Positions 26,749 through 34,156 of a stretch of DNA of 64,000 nucleotides are shown here, piece by piece. Source of the DNA: Desulfosporosinus shakirovi (GTDB taxonomy: Bacteria > Bacillota > Desulfitobacteriia > Desulfitobacteriales > Desulfitobacteriaceae); NCBI RefSeq assembly GCF_020595055.1, contig NZ_JAJDOO010000013.1, positions 62,001-126,000 on the forward strand, given 5' to 3'. The notes below the pieces were generated by a model. It was not told the origin of the DNA, did not search any database, and saw nothing but the letters and a program-made list of their open reading frames with translations. A program made the translations under genes and the position numbers. Each line of letters opens with the position of its first letter. The stretch's first letter is position 1.

Positions 26749-27384
26749 CTACATACGGCTTTGAACAACAGCAACTGTCTCAGCACAAATGACTGCGGCC
26801 TGCTCAAAGAGTCTGGCTCGTTCTGCCTTAACCCGCTCTTGATACGCAACGTCTTTAATTCCAGGCAGGTTAATATCAACACTGAGCATTGCTGATTTCA
26901 GAGCACTCTCTGCTAAGTAAGCGGACACACCAACATCACTGATCGCTCCCTTGTTTCCGATGGGTGCAAGTTTCTGAGCTAATTGCAACACTCTGAAACA
27001 GTTTTGGGAAATTCCCAGTGGAGTATCCGTAGCCGACACTAAGACTTCTTGCATTTTCTCGGTGCGCAGGGCTTTTTCTTCATCAGTCCCTTTTGGCAAC
27101 TTTAAGACGTCCATGAAATTCGAGAATTCAGCAATATCTTGACTTAATCCACTCTTTAACAGGCCCAAAATGGCTTCCGCTTCAGCCAAAATTTCTTTCG
27201 CTTGTGGTTCAACCTCTTTATACTTTTCCTTACCAATTGTGAGGTTAGCAACCATACAAGTCATTGAGGCTGCCAGAGCTCCGACATAAGCAGAAACGCT
27301 TCCTCCACCAGGTGTTGGAGAAGAACTGGCAGACACAGTCAGAAATTCTTCAGTGGTCCACTCCCAAATTTTGTTCGTATCCAT
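26749..27384 (-). CDS. fchA: Formimidoyltetrahydrofolate cyclodeaminase / methenyl-THF cyclohydrolase family protein
   Basis: All-helical FTCD-C family enzyme of one-carbon metabolism, converting formimino-THF or methenyl-THF. The N-terminal signature SSPTPGGGSVSAYVGALAAS and the internal CMVANLTIGKEKY are clear. The 211-residue length is typical of stand-alone bacterial forms. Its start codon shares one base with the folD stop codon. Linked to folD, it likely serves the tetrahydrofolate branch of acetogenesis or purine and glycine fermentation; which reaction dominates cannot be told from sequence. Confidence 0.9.
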   Translation of the reverse strand: MDTNKIWEWTTEEFLTVSASSSPTPGGGSVSAYVGALAASMTCMVANLTIGKEKYKEVEPQAKEILAEAEAILGLLKSGLSQDIAEFSNFMDVLKLPKGTDEEKALRTEKMQEVLVSATDTPLGISQNCFRVLQLAQKLAPIGNKGAISDVGVSAYLAESALKSAMLSVDINLPGIKDVAYQERVKAERARLFEQAAVICAETVAVVQSRM

Positions 27385-28235
27385 CAGCGAACCCCTCCTT
27401 GCAATACGATTCCCTTCAGGACATTACGCATAATTAAGGCAGTGGTCAAGGAACCTACGCCACCCGGTACGGGAGAAATCAACTCAGCCACATCTTGAAC
27501 AGCCTCGAAATCAACATCCCCACAAATTCCTCCCGGGATTTCATTGATCCCTGCATCAACAACAATCGCTCCTGCTTTGACCATTTCCTTTTTGATTAGC
27601 TTAGCACGACCTACGGCGGCAATCAAAATATCAGCCTGACGGGTAAAGGCTCCTAAGTCAGGAGTTTTTGAGTGGCAAATCGTAACAGTAGCATTGTGCT
27701 TGAGAATTAGGAAAACTAAAGGTTTGCCAACGGTTTCACCTCGGCCAACAATCACCACATGTTTTCCTGCAATTTCGACACCTGAGCGCAAAAGCAACTC
27801 AATACAACTTTGGGGTGTGGCTGGAAACAATCCTTCTTCACCGCTTAGAATATATCCGCGATTGATAGGATGAACTCCGTCTACATCCTTATCCGGGCGC
27901 ACTGCAGCCATAACTGTTTCCTTCCGAATCCCTTTAGGAAGCGGAAGTTCAATCATGATGCCATGAACATTTTGATCATTGTTGAGTTTTTCAATCGTCG
28001 CCAAGATTTCGGCTTCAGGTGTAGCACTGGGCATGGTGAAGAGTTCAAAGGCCATACCTATACCCTCACAGACTTTCTGCTTGGACCTGGCATAAACTAC
28101 CGATGCCGGGTCATCCCCGACTAGGATTACTGCTAATTTAGGCTGCACTCCTTTTTCTTTCCACTGCACAATTTCCTCACGGATTTCTTCTTTAAGAATC
28201 TTTGATACCGCTTTGCCATCTAATAATCGAGACAA
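27384..28235 (-). CDS. folD: Bifunctional methylene-THF dehydrogenase / methenyl-THF cyclohydrolase
   Basis: Oxidizes 5,10-methylene-THF to methenyl-THF and hydrolyses it to 10-formyl-THF. The catalytic lysine is in VVYARSKQKVCEGIGM, the nucleotide site in VIVGRGETVGKPLVFL, and the C-terminal PVPGGVGSLTTALIM is the family signature. I chose the TTG at 28235 (283 residues), which lies 8 bases after AAAGGGG and gives the usual RLLDGKAVS opening. A TTG at 28253 would add six residues. Confidence 0.95.
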   Translation of the reverse strand: MSRLLDGKAVSKILKEEIREEIVQWKEKGVQPKLAVILVGDDPASVVYARSKQKVCEGIGMAFELFTMPSATPEAEILATIEKLNNDQNVHGIMIELPLPKGIRKETVMAAVRPDKDVDGVHPINRGYILSGEEGLFPATPQSCIELLLRSGVEIAGKHVVIVGRGETVGKPLVFLILKHNATVTICHSKTPDLGAFTRQADILIAAVGRAKLIKKEMVKAGAIVVDAGINEIPGGICGDVDFEAVQDVAELISPVPGGVGSLTTALIMRNVLKGIVLQGGVR

Positions 28236-28279
28236 AAGACACACCCCTTTCAAAATATTATGATTATTAAGCTTACAAG

Positions 28280-28304
28280 ACTCCCACTTCTATGAAGCGG
28301 GAGT
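28280..28304. repeat. Hairpin ACTCCCACTTC-TAT-GAAGCGGGAGT
   Basis: 11-base arms with one mismatch and a 3-base loop, in the 108-base gap between nfnB and folD. There is no T-run. The preceding CTTACAAGACTCCCACTT recurs almost exactly at 46346-46363, so this is a dispersed sequence rather than an ordinary terminator. Confidence 0.55.
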
Positions 28305-28343
28305 TCTGATGTTCAGTTAATGTTCAGCTTGAGCAGAACGAGT

Positions 28344-29756
28344 TTATTTTCCTTTGAGATATTCGTCAATACCTGCCGCAGCCTTCTTACCGGCACCCAT
28401 AGCCAAAATAACCGTTGCGGCACCGGTAACGATGTCACCGCCTGCAAAAACGCCTGGTTTTGAAGTCACCAATGTTTCCGGATCTGCGACGATGTTGCCT
28501 CGCTTGTTTAGCTCCAAACCCGGGGTAGATGTCGTTACCAGAGGATTTGGACCTTGTCCGATGGCAACTACTACCGTGTCCATGGGAATTTCAAATTCTG
28601 ATCCTTTTATAGCAACCGGAGCACGTCGTCCTGAAGCATCCGGCTCTCCGAGTTCGTAGCGCAAGCAGGTCAGGCTTTTTACCCATCCACGCTCGTCCCC
28701 TTCGATAGCAACAGGATTTGTTAGCAGACGGAATTGGATACCTTCTTCTTCCGCATGTTCAAGCTCTTCTTTACGGGCTGGCATCTCATCACGAGAACGA
28801 CGATAGATGATATAAACATTTTCTGCACCCAAGCGCAAGGCGGTACGAGCAGAATCCATCGCCACATTCCCTGCACCTAACACAGCGACATTCTTTCCGA
28901 CTTTTACAGGGGTGGCGTACTCAGGGAACTTATAACCCTTCATCAAATTTGTCCGGGTTAAAAACTCATTGGCGGAATAAACCCCATTTAAATTTTCTCC
29001 GGGGATATCCATAAAGTAGGGAAGTCCGGCACCGGTACCGATAAATACCGCATCGTATCCGTTTTCCATAAGTTCATCGACGGAGGTGATTTTACCTACC
29101 ACCTGATTCGTCAGGATTTCTACGCCCATTTGCTTAAGGTTATCAATTTCTGTTTGCACAATCTCTTTTGGCAGACGGAACTGAGGAATTCCATACATCA
29201 ATACGCCTCCGGCAACGTGCAATGCTTCAAAAACAGTCACAGCATGCCCCGCTTTCGCCAAGTCTCCGGCGCATGCTAATCCTGCAGGCCCTGCACCGAT
29301 GATGGCGACACGCTTACCGCTCGACTGGGGTTTCACAACCTCAGATTTACCCGATTGCATGCCAAAATCAGCCGCAAAGCGCTCTAGTCGCCCAATAGCC
29401 ACCGACTCCCCTTTGATTCCCAGAATACATTTACTTTCACATTGAGCTTCTTGCGGACAAACTCGACCACAAACCGCAGGCAGTGAATTTTTAACTTTCA
29501 GGACATTTCCAGCTTCCTGAAAATCTCCTTCTGCAATTTTCTTGATAAACTCCGGAATCATAACTGACACGGGACATCCTGTTACGCATTTGGGATTTTT
29601 ACATTGTAAGCAACGCTTTGCTTCTTCTACAGCTGTTTCTTGTGCGTATCCCAAAGCGACTTCTTCAAAGTTATGTGCTCTTACCTGAGGCTCTTGGCAA
29701 GGCATATCATGACGAGGAATTTTTACTTTTTTTGTGCTTTCAACTTTCTCAGTCAT
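28344..29756 (-). CDS. nfnB: NADH-dependent reduced ferredoxin:NADP+ oxidoreductase, subunit B
   Basis: Large subunit of the electron-bifurcating transhydrogenase. An N-terminal dihydropyrimidine dehydrogenase-like domain holds two [4Fe-4S] sites, CLQCKNPKCVTGCP near residues 50-63 and CGRVCPQEAQCESKC near 95-109. The FAD loop GAGPAGLACAGDLAKAG and the NAD(P)H loop GAGNVAMDSARTALRLGA follow, ending with GVFAGGDIVTGAATVILAM. The 470-residue length fits both NfnB and the glutamate synthase small subunit; the partner gene immediately upstream decides for NfnB. The two genes abut (29756). Confidence 0.9.
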   Translation of the reverse strand: MTEKVESTKKVKIPRHDMPCQEPQVRAHNFEEVALGYAQETAVEEAKRCLQCKNPKCVTGCPVSVMIPEFIKKIAEGDFQEAGNVLKVKNSLPAVCGRVCPQEAQCESKCILGIKGESVAIGRLERFAADFGMQSGKSEVVKPQSSGKRVAIIGAGPAGLACAGDLAKAGHAVTVFEALHVAGGVLMYGIPQFRLPKEIVQTEIDNLKQMGVEILTNQVVGKITSVDELMENGYDAVFIGTGAGLPYFMDIPGENLNGVYSANEFLTRTNLMKGYKFPEYATPVKVGKNVAVLGAGNVAMDSARTALRLGAENVYIIYRRSRDEMPARKEELEHAEEEGIQFRLLTNPVAIEGDERGWVKSLTCLRYELGEPDASGRRAPVAIKGSEFEIPMDTVVVAIGQGPNPLVTTSTPGLELNKRGNIVADPETLVTSKPGVFAGGDIVTGAATVILAMGAGKKAAAGIDEYLKGK

Positions 29757-30598
29757 TAGTGATGCCCCCCTTCATGGTTACATTCCAACCGTGCCTTAGC
29801 CCTGTTTTCTTCATCTTTATAAAAAGCGAGACGTTTCATAGCTAAATCAAAATCGACCAAGTGGCCATCAAACTCTGGTCCATCGACACAGGCAAATTTT
29901 GTTTCGTTACCTACACTAATTCGGCAAGCACCGCACATTCCTGTCCCATCAACCATAATTGGATTCATGCTGACAATTGTTTTAATACCCAGTGACCGAG
30001 TATAATCGACTACGGCTTTCATCATGATCATGGGGCCGATAGCCCAAATTGCCTTAACTTGATGTCCTTGAGCTAAGACCTCTGCTAATCCATCGGTAAC
30101 AAATCCTTTAACTCCTTGGCTCCCGTCGTTTGTGGCAATTACAACTTCGCTGCTGGCAGCGCGCATCTCATCTTCAAGAATCAGCAAATCTGCACTCCTG
30201 GAACCTAAGACGGATATTACATGATTTCCTGCTTCTTTTAAAGCCCGAGCGATGGGATGAACGGGTGCAATACCTAAGCCGCCGCCGATGCAAACAACCG
30301 TACCATAATTTTCAATTTCAGAAGCGACCCCTAAAGGACCCACGAAATCCTGGAATTCATCCCCTTCATTCATGCCGGTAATGATAGCTGATGAATACCC
30401 TACATCTTGAATAACGATGGTGATAGTGCCTTTTTCTCGATCAAAATCCATGACAGTCAGTGGAATGCGTTCACTAAGCTCATCTAGACGAACAATTACA
30501 AACTGCCCGGGTTCAACTTTCGCGGCAACGGCCGGCGCATTGACTTCCAGCAAGGCGATACCGGTTGCCAACAATCTTTTTTTAACAACGTGGTACAT
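29756..30598 (-). CDS. nfnA: NADH-dependent reduced ferredoxin:NADP+ oxidoreductase, subunit A
   Basis: Small subunit with ferredoxin-NADP reductase-like FAD and NAD domains plus a [2Fe-2S] site. The FAD part contains PGQFVIVRLDELSERIPLT, the NAD part CIGGGLGIAPVHPIARAL, and the cluster ligands lie in GTGMCGACRISV and FACVDGPEFDGH. With NfnB it links NADPH to NADH and ferredoxin, using flavin bifurcation. I chose the ATG at 30598 (280 residues), 5-6 bases after AGGAGGAG. The frame upstream has no better start. The pair sits between nusB and folD, so it may supply NADPH or ferredoxin for folate-linked steps. Confidence 0.9.
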   Translation of the reverse strand: MYHVVKKRLLATGIALLEVNAPAVAAKVEPGQFVIVRLDELSERIPLTVMDFDREKGTITIVIQDVGYSSAIITGMNEGDEFQDFVGPLGVASEIENYGTVVCIGGGLGIAPVHPIARALKEAGNHVISVLGSRSADLLILEDEMRAASSEVVIATNDGSQGVKGFVTDGLAEVLAQGHQVKAIWAIGPMIMMKAVVDYTRSLGIKTIVSMNPIMVDGTGMCGACRISVGNETKFACVDGPEFDGHLVDFDLAMKRLAFYKDEENRAKARLECNHEGGHH

Positions 30599-30712
30599 TT
30601 GTCTCCTCCTCAATGTGAATAAAAATTCTCATATATTTTTTAATTCGAGATCTTTGCTCAATTTCCTTCAATTTTAAATGTACTGAAAAAATTGTAATAT
30701 TCAAACTTATTC

Positions 30713-31174
30713 TTAGTTAGAGTTCGATGTCACTGTCGAAGAAACATCGACACTTTTCTGCTCTGCTTTCACTGCGCTCTCCACAATACGATCTAAAATC
30801 CCGTTAACGAATTTTGCAGATTCCTCTCCGCCAAAACGCTTCGCTAATTCAATTGCTTCGTTGAGACTTACTCGACCGGGTATATCCGACCGAAAGATAA
30901 TCTCATAGGTAGCCAAACGCATCACATTTCGATCCACTTTGGCCATACGGTTAATAGTCCAATCCTGGGCAAATGAAGCAATGGTGTGATCAATCTGCTC
31001 TTGATGCGCTATTGTACCCTCTACAAGTTCCTGGGCAAAGTCTTTACTCGGCTCGGGGACGACAAATTCCTTAGCCCAACGTTGAACTTCTTCGGCTATA
31101 ATAAATGGTTCTTTCGTCAGGTCCCTTTGAAAAAGCACCTGTAATGCCGTTTCACGGGCTAATCTTCGACTCAA
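30713..31174 (-). CDS. nusB: Transcription antitermination factor NusB
   Basis: All-helical factor that with S10 binds boxA RNA in rRNA operons. RRLARETALQVLFQRD at the N-terminus and the PGRVSLNEAIELAKRFGGEE segment with KFVNGILDRI are the conserved parts. The 153-residue length is normal, with a short Ser/Thr-rich tail. It follows the asp23-amaP-DUF2273 group by 47 bases, a conserved order in clostridia. Confidence 0.95.
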   Translation of the reverse strand: MSRRLARETALQVLFQRDLTKEPFIIAEEVQRWAKEFVVPEPSKDFAQELVEGTIAHQEQIDHTIASFAQDWTINRMAKVDRNVMRLATYEIIFRSDIPGRVSLNEAIELAKRFGGEESAKFVNGILDRIVESAVKAEQKSVDVSSTVTSNSN

Positions 31175-31221
31175 AGAAAATTCCTCCCTAAGTAAGCATA
31201 ATTTCTAAATCATAATGACCG

Positions 31222-31470
31222 TTAAAACTTGTTAAATTTTTTTTCTAACCAAGTTGAAATATCTTTGTGCTCATCTTGGCGCTTTCCTAAAACAAATCCC
31301 AGCATGACAAACAGGGCTAATACTAAGGTTCGCCAAAAGCCAAGCGTTACTAATAGCAATCCCAGTAAAAATCCTATTGATGTTCCGAAGAGTTTACCCG
31401 GATGGCTCTCCAAGGCCCAAACTAAAAACCGGGAAATCTTCTCTCCAACTTTCACCCAAAAGCCATTCAT
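31222..31470 (-). CDS. DUF2273 small membrane protein
   Basis: An 82-residue protein with two close hydrophobic segments at about residues 27-43 and 46-62 and a charged tail (GKRQDEHKDISTWLEKKF). DUF2273 proteins accompany AmaP and Asp23 in envelope-stress clusters. It overlaps amaP by 4 bases. The biochemical role is not known. Confidence 0.85.
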   Translation of the reverse strand: MNGFWVKVGEKISRFLVWALESHPGKLFGTSIGFLLGLLLVTLGFWRTLVLALFVMLGFVLGKRQDEHKDISTWLEKKFNKF

Positions 31471-31982
31471 CGTACGCGTACCGATTGAACCTTTTCTAAG
31501 CGACGCACCAGCACTTTCACCTCTGCCACAATTATTCCAGTATAAAGCTCGACATCCTCTTTGACCTTGGTCAAAATCTCACCGGATATTTGAGGTATCA
31601 GAACCCCCTGTTCAAACTGACATAAAACCAAAATCTCCAGGCCTGCATCACGTTGTCTAAGGTTTGATTTCACTTGTAACACACCAGGCAACGCCATTGC
31701 ACTGCGAGCAATAATCTCCTGCAACGCATCGTGTGAAATCCGAACATCTCCGCCTTTTAATGAGGTTCGAAAGGAATAGTCCGTCCTCGCAGGGGGACGC
31801 ATAAACAATAACAATCCCAGCACAATTAACACTCCAGCCGCGATGATACTTTCCCAAGGGTTCCATCTCAACCAGTTAAGCCCTTGGGCAATTAAAAAAT
31901 AAGGAAGCCCCCATCCTGTGGCAATTGCTAATATCCAAAGTGCCCCGAGGATCAAAAGGAGTCCTAAAGCATATGCCAACAT
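31467..31982 (-). CDS. amaP: Alkaline shock response membrane anchor protein AmaP
   Basis: Membrane protein of 171 residues with two N-terminal helices (about residues 3-30 and 41-61) and a cytoplasmic domain related to Asp23. AmaP tethers Asp23 to the membrane in Staphylococcus. The RKLL-like region is replaced by RRLEKVQSVRVR at the end. It is directly upstream of DUF2273 and downstream of asp23 with a strong GC-rich hairpin in the leader. Confidence 0.85.
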   Translation of the reverse strand: MLAYALGLLLILGALWILAIATGWGLPYFLIAQGLNWLRWNPWESIIAAGVLIVLGLLLFMRPPARTDYSFRTSLKGGDVRISHDALQEIIARSAMALPGVLQVKSNLRQRDAGLEILVLCQFEQGVLIPQISGEILTKVKEDVELYTGIIVAEVKVLVRRLEKVQSVRVR

Positions 31983-32003
31983 CGTCGTCCCTTCTTTCAG
32001 AAA

Positions 32004-32028
32004 CCCCCCCTGGTCTTTCCAGGGGGGG
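32004..32028. repeat. C7/G7 hairpin in the asp23-amaP gap
   Basis: CCCCCCCTGG at 32004-32013 pairs perfectly with CCAGGGGGGG at 32019-32028 around TCTTT. The amaP start is 22 bases downstream. It lacks a following T-run, so it looks more like an mRNA processing or translational element than a terminator. Confidence 0.7.
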
Positions 32029-32138
32029 CCTTCTTTACACTAGTCAGAAAGTATAAGTGCAACTAGAGCTGCCGCCTGCGGCTGCAAGAAAGCTAACACG
32101 TGCGAAGACAGTGTCTACGGACGCCAGCTAAGTTTTCT

Positions 32139-32534
32139 TTACTTCAGACGGAAGTCTTCTTCTTTGGTATCCAATACCGGTTTAAAGTTAACCCCTTGTA
32201 CATGGACATTCGCTTCTACCACTTTAAGACCGGTCATACTCTCAATGGCTTCTTTTACTGCTTCCTGAACATTAAGAGCTACGTCGGGAATTGAGACACC
32301 ATACTCTACAACAATAAATAAGTCCACGGCTACTTCATGTTCACCGACTTCGACCTTAACCCCTTTGGACAGGTTTTTATTTCTCCCCAACATGTTCGCA
32401 AGGTCTCCCACGATACCCCCACTCATGCCCACGACGCCTTCTACCTCAGAAGCAGCTAATCCGGCAATAACTTCCACAACTTCATCAGCAATTCTGATAG
32501 ACCCAAGGGAATTATCTGTTCCCAAATTTTCCAT
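32139..32534 (-). CDS. Asp23/Gls24 family envelope stress response protein
   Basis: Cytoplasmic or membrane-associated protein of 131 residues. The family core is visible: SIRIADEVVEVIAGLAASEV, GVVGMSG, and the beta-rich segment VKVEVGEHEVAVDLFIVVEY followed by VQEAVKEAIESMTGLKV. The ATG at 32534 lies 7 bases after GGGGGG; a GTG at 32540 is possible. Located between accC and amaP, as in most clostridia. In Staphylococcus the homolog acts in cell-wall stress. Confidence 0.92.
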   Translation of the reverse strand: MENLGTDNSLGSIRIADEVVEVIAGLAASEVEGVVGMSGGIVGDLANMLGRNKNLSKGVKVEVGEHEVAVDLFIVVEYGVSIPDVALNVQEAVKEAIESMTGLKVVEANVHVQGVNFKPVLDTKEEDFRLK

Positions 32535-32548
32535 GCTCACACCCCCCT

Positions 32549-32586
32549 AATTCGAAGTTCGATGTTCGGTGTTCGTGGTTCGAATA
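32549..32586. repeat. TTCG-type intergenic repeat
   Basis: AATTCGAAGTTCGATGTTCG, GTGTTCGTGG and TTCGAATA follow one another in degenerate units. Related tracts occur at 26485-26505, 26722-26747, 32741-32783 and 48283-48330. All lie in gaps between genes. Confidence 0.6.
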
Positions 32587-32649
32587 TTGAACTTCATACC
32601 TTGCATTACGTGCATATGTCGTGTTAGTACTCCAGATAAGTCAACTAAA

Positions 32650-32679
32650 CTATAGATGGAGTTAACACTCCATCTATAG
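32650..32679. terminator. Palindromic hairpin downstream of accC
   Basis: CTATAGATGGAGT at 32650-32662 pairs perfectly with ACTCCATCTATAG at 32667-32679, loop TAAC. It lies about 120 bases past the accC stop. The T-tracts on both sides are short, so it might be a weak bidirectional terminator or a protein site. Confidence 0.5.
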
Positions 32680-32797
32680 TAGTTTTCCATTATCTTCATG
32701 ACGTTGATATTATACCAAATTAAGCCTGATCTAGCAAAGGTTATTCGATAAGCAGTTCGATATTCGAACATAGTTCATCGAAGATCGAATCCCAAGT

Positions 32798-34144
32798 TTA
32801 CTCTCCCAGGATTCGGCGCTGTATAAAGTTTGTATATACTTCCCCCCGCTGATAAAAAGCATTGTCCAATACTTTTAAATGAAAGGGGATCGTTGTATGA
32901 ATCCCTTCGATAACAAATTCTTCAAGGGCGCGCTTCATTCGAGCAATAGCTTCCTGCCTGGTGGCACCCCAAACAATTAATTTACCAACCATGGAGTCAT
33001 AATAAGGTGAAACTGTATACCCTTGGTAGACCGCACTGTCAACTCGCACTCCCGGTCCGCCCGGAACATGGTAGATGTTGATCAACCCTGGGGAAGGCAT
33101 AAAATTCTTATCCGGGTCTTCCGCATTAATTCGGCACTCAATAGCCCAACCACGCATTTGAATATCTTCTTGAGTATAGCCAAGGGGTTCACCGGCAGCT
33201 AAACGGATTTGTTCTTTCACTAAGTCAAGCCCGGTAACCATTTCGGTAACAGGATGTTCTACTTGAATGCGAGTGTTCATTTCAATAAAGTAGAATTTTC
33301 CGTGCCGATCCAACAAAAATTCGATTGTTCCGGCATTCGAATAGTTAGCAGACTTGGCGGCTTTGACCGCTACAGCACCCATTTCAGCTCTCAACGCAGG
33401 ATTTATGGCACTGGAAGGAGATTCTTCAAGCAGTTTTTGATGACGCCGTTGCAAAGAACAATCTCGTTCCCCTAAATGAATAACATTGCCATAATTATCT
33501 CCTAAAATTTGAATCTCTATGTGTCTCGGTTCCTCAACATATTTCTCAAGGTAAACCTCTGAATTGCCAAAGGAAGCTTTTGCTTCGTTCTGGGCCGCCT
33601 GAATCGATTTACTCAATTCTTTAGCATTCTGGGCAACCCTCATTCCCTTGCCGCCACCGCCTGCTGAGGCTTTAATTAATACAGGATATCCAATTTCTTC
33701 AGCGACTGCTCCTGCTGTTTCTTCATCTGTGATAACATCTTTAGAGCCGGGAACTACGGGGACTCCGCCTGCAATCATTGTCTTGCGGGCCATGGCCTTA
33801 TCCCCCATAGTTTCAATAACCCTAGGAGATGGTCCGATAAATGTAACATTACACGATCCACATATTTCAGAGAAGCGGGCATTTTCAGATAAGAAACCGT
33901 ATCCGGGATGAATTGCATCAACCCCAGTTAATTCTGCTGCGCTGATGATATTCGGGATATTAAGATAACTCCTGGCACTTGCTACAGGGCCAATGCAGAC
34001 CGCTTCGTCAGCTGCCTTTACGTGCAACGCTTCCCGATCTCCCTCAGAAAAAACAGCGACAGTCTCAATATCAAGCTCGCGACATGCTCTAATGATGCGC
34101 AAGGCAATTTCCCCACGATTAGCGATCAGGATTTTCTTAAACAT
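32798..34144 (-). CDS. accC: Biotin carboxylase (acetyl-CoA or pyruvate carboxylase subunit)
   Basis: ATP-grasp enzyme that carboxylates biotin on its carrier protein. The N-terminal [20 protein letters not shown], the glycine-rich loop [14 protein letters not shown], the bicarbonate site and the catalytic ENTR-type box in [19 protein letters not shown] are intact. The 448-residue length is normal. It lies 12 bases after the carboxyltransferase-carrier fusion, so the primary partner is probably that fusion (giving an oxaloacetate-forming pyruvate carboxylase), while use by acetyl-CoA carboxylase is possible. The gene symbol follows sequence class; pycA would describe the predicted function. 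Confidence 0.92.
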   Translation of the reverse strand: MFKKILIANRGEIALRIIRACRELDIETVAVFSEGDREALHVKAADEAVCIGPVASARSYLNIPNIISAAELTGVDAIHPGYGFLSENARFSEICGSCNVTFIGPSPRVIETMGDKAMARKTMIAGGVPVVPGSKDVITDEETAGAVAEEIGYPVLIKASAGGGGKGMRVAQNAKELSKSIQAAQNEAKASFGNSEVYLEKYVEEPRHIEIQILGDNYGNVIHLGERDCSLQRRHQKLLEESPSSAINPALRAEMGAVAVKAAKSANYSNAGTIEFLLDRHGKFYFIEMNTRIQVEHPVTEMVTGLDLVKEQIRLAAGEPLGYTQEDIQMRGWAIECRINAEDPDKNFMPSPGLINIYHVPGGPGVRVDSAVYQGYTVSPYYDSMVGKLIVWGATRQEAIARMKRALEEFVIEGIHTTIPFHLKVLDNAFYQRGEVYTNFIQRRILGE

Positions 34145-34156
34145 TCTCTTTTCTCC

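Noticed and set aside
32547-32771. 74-codon minus-strand frame between accC and asp23
   Set aside because: It covers a palindromic hairpin and a TTCG repeat tract, has no ribosome binding site and ends in repeat-like residues; it looks non-coding.
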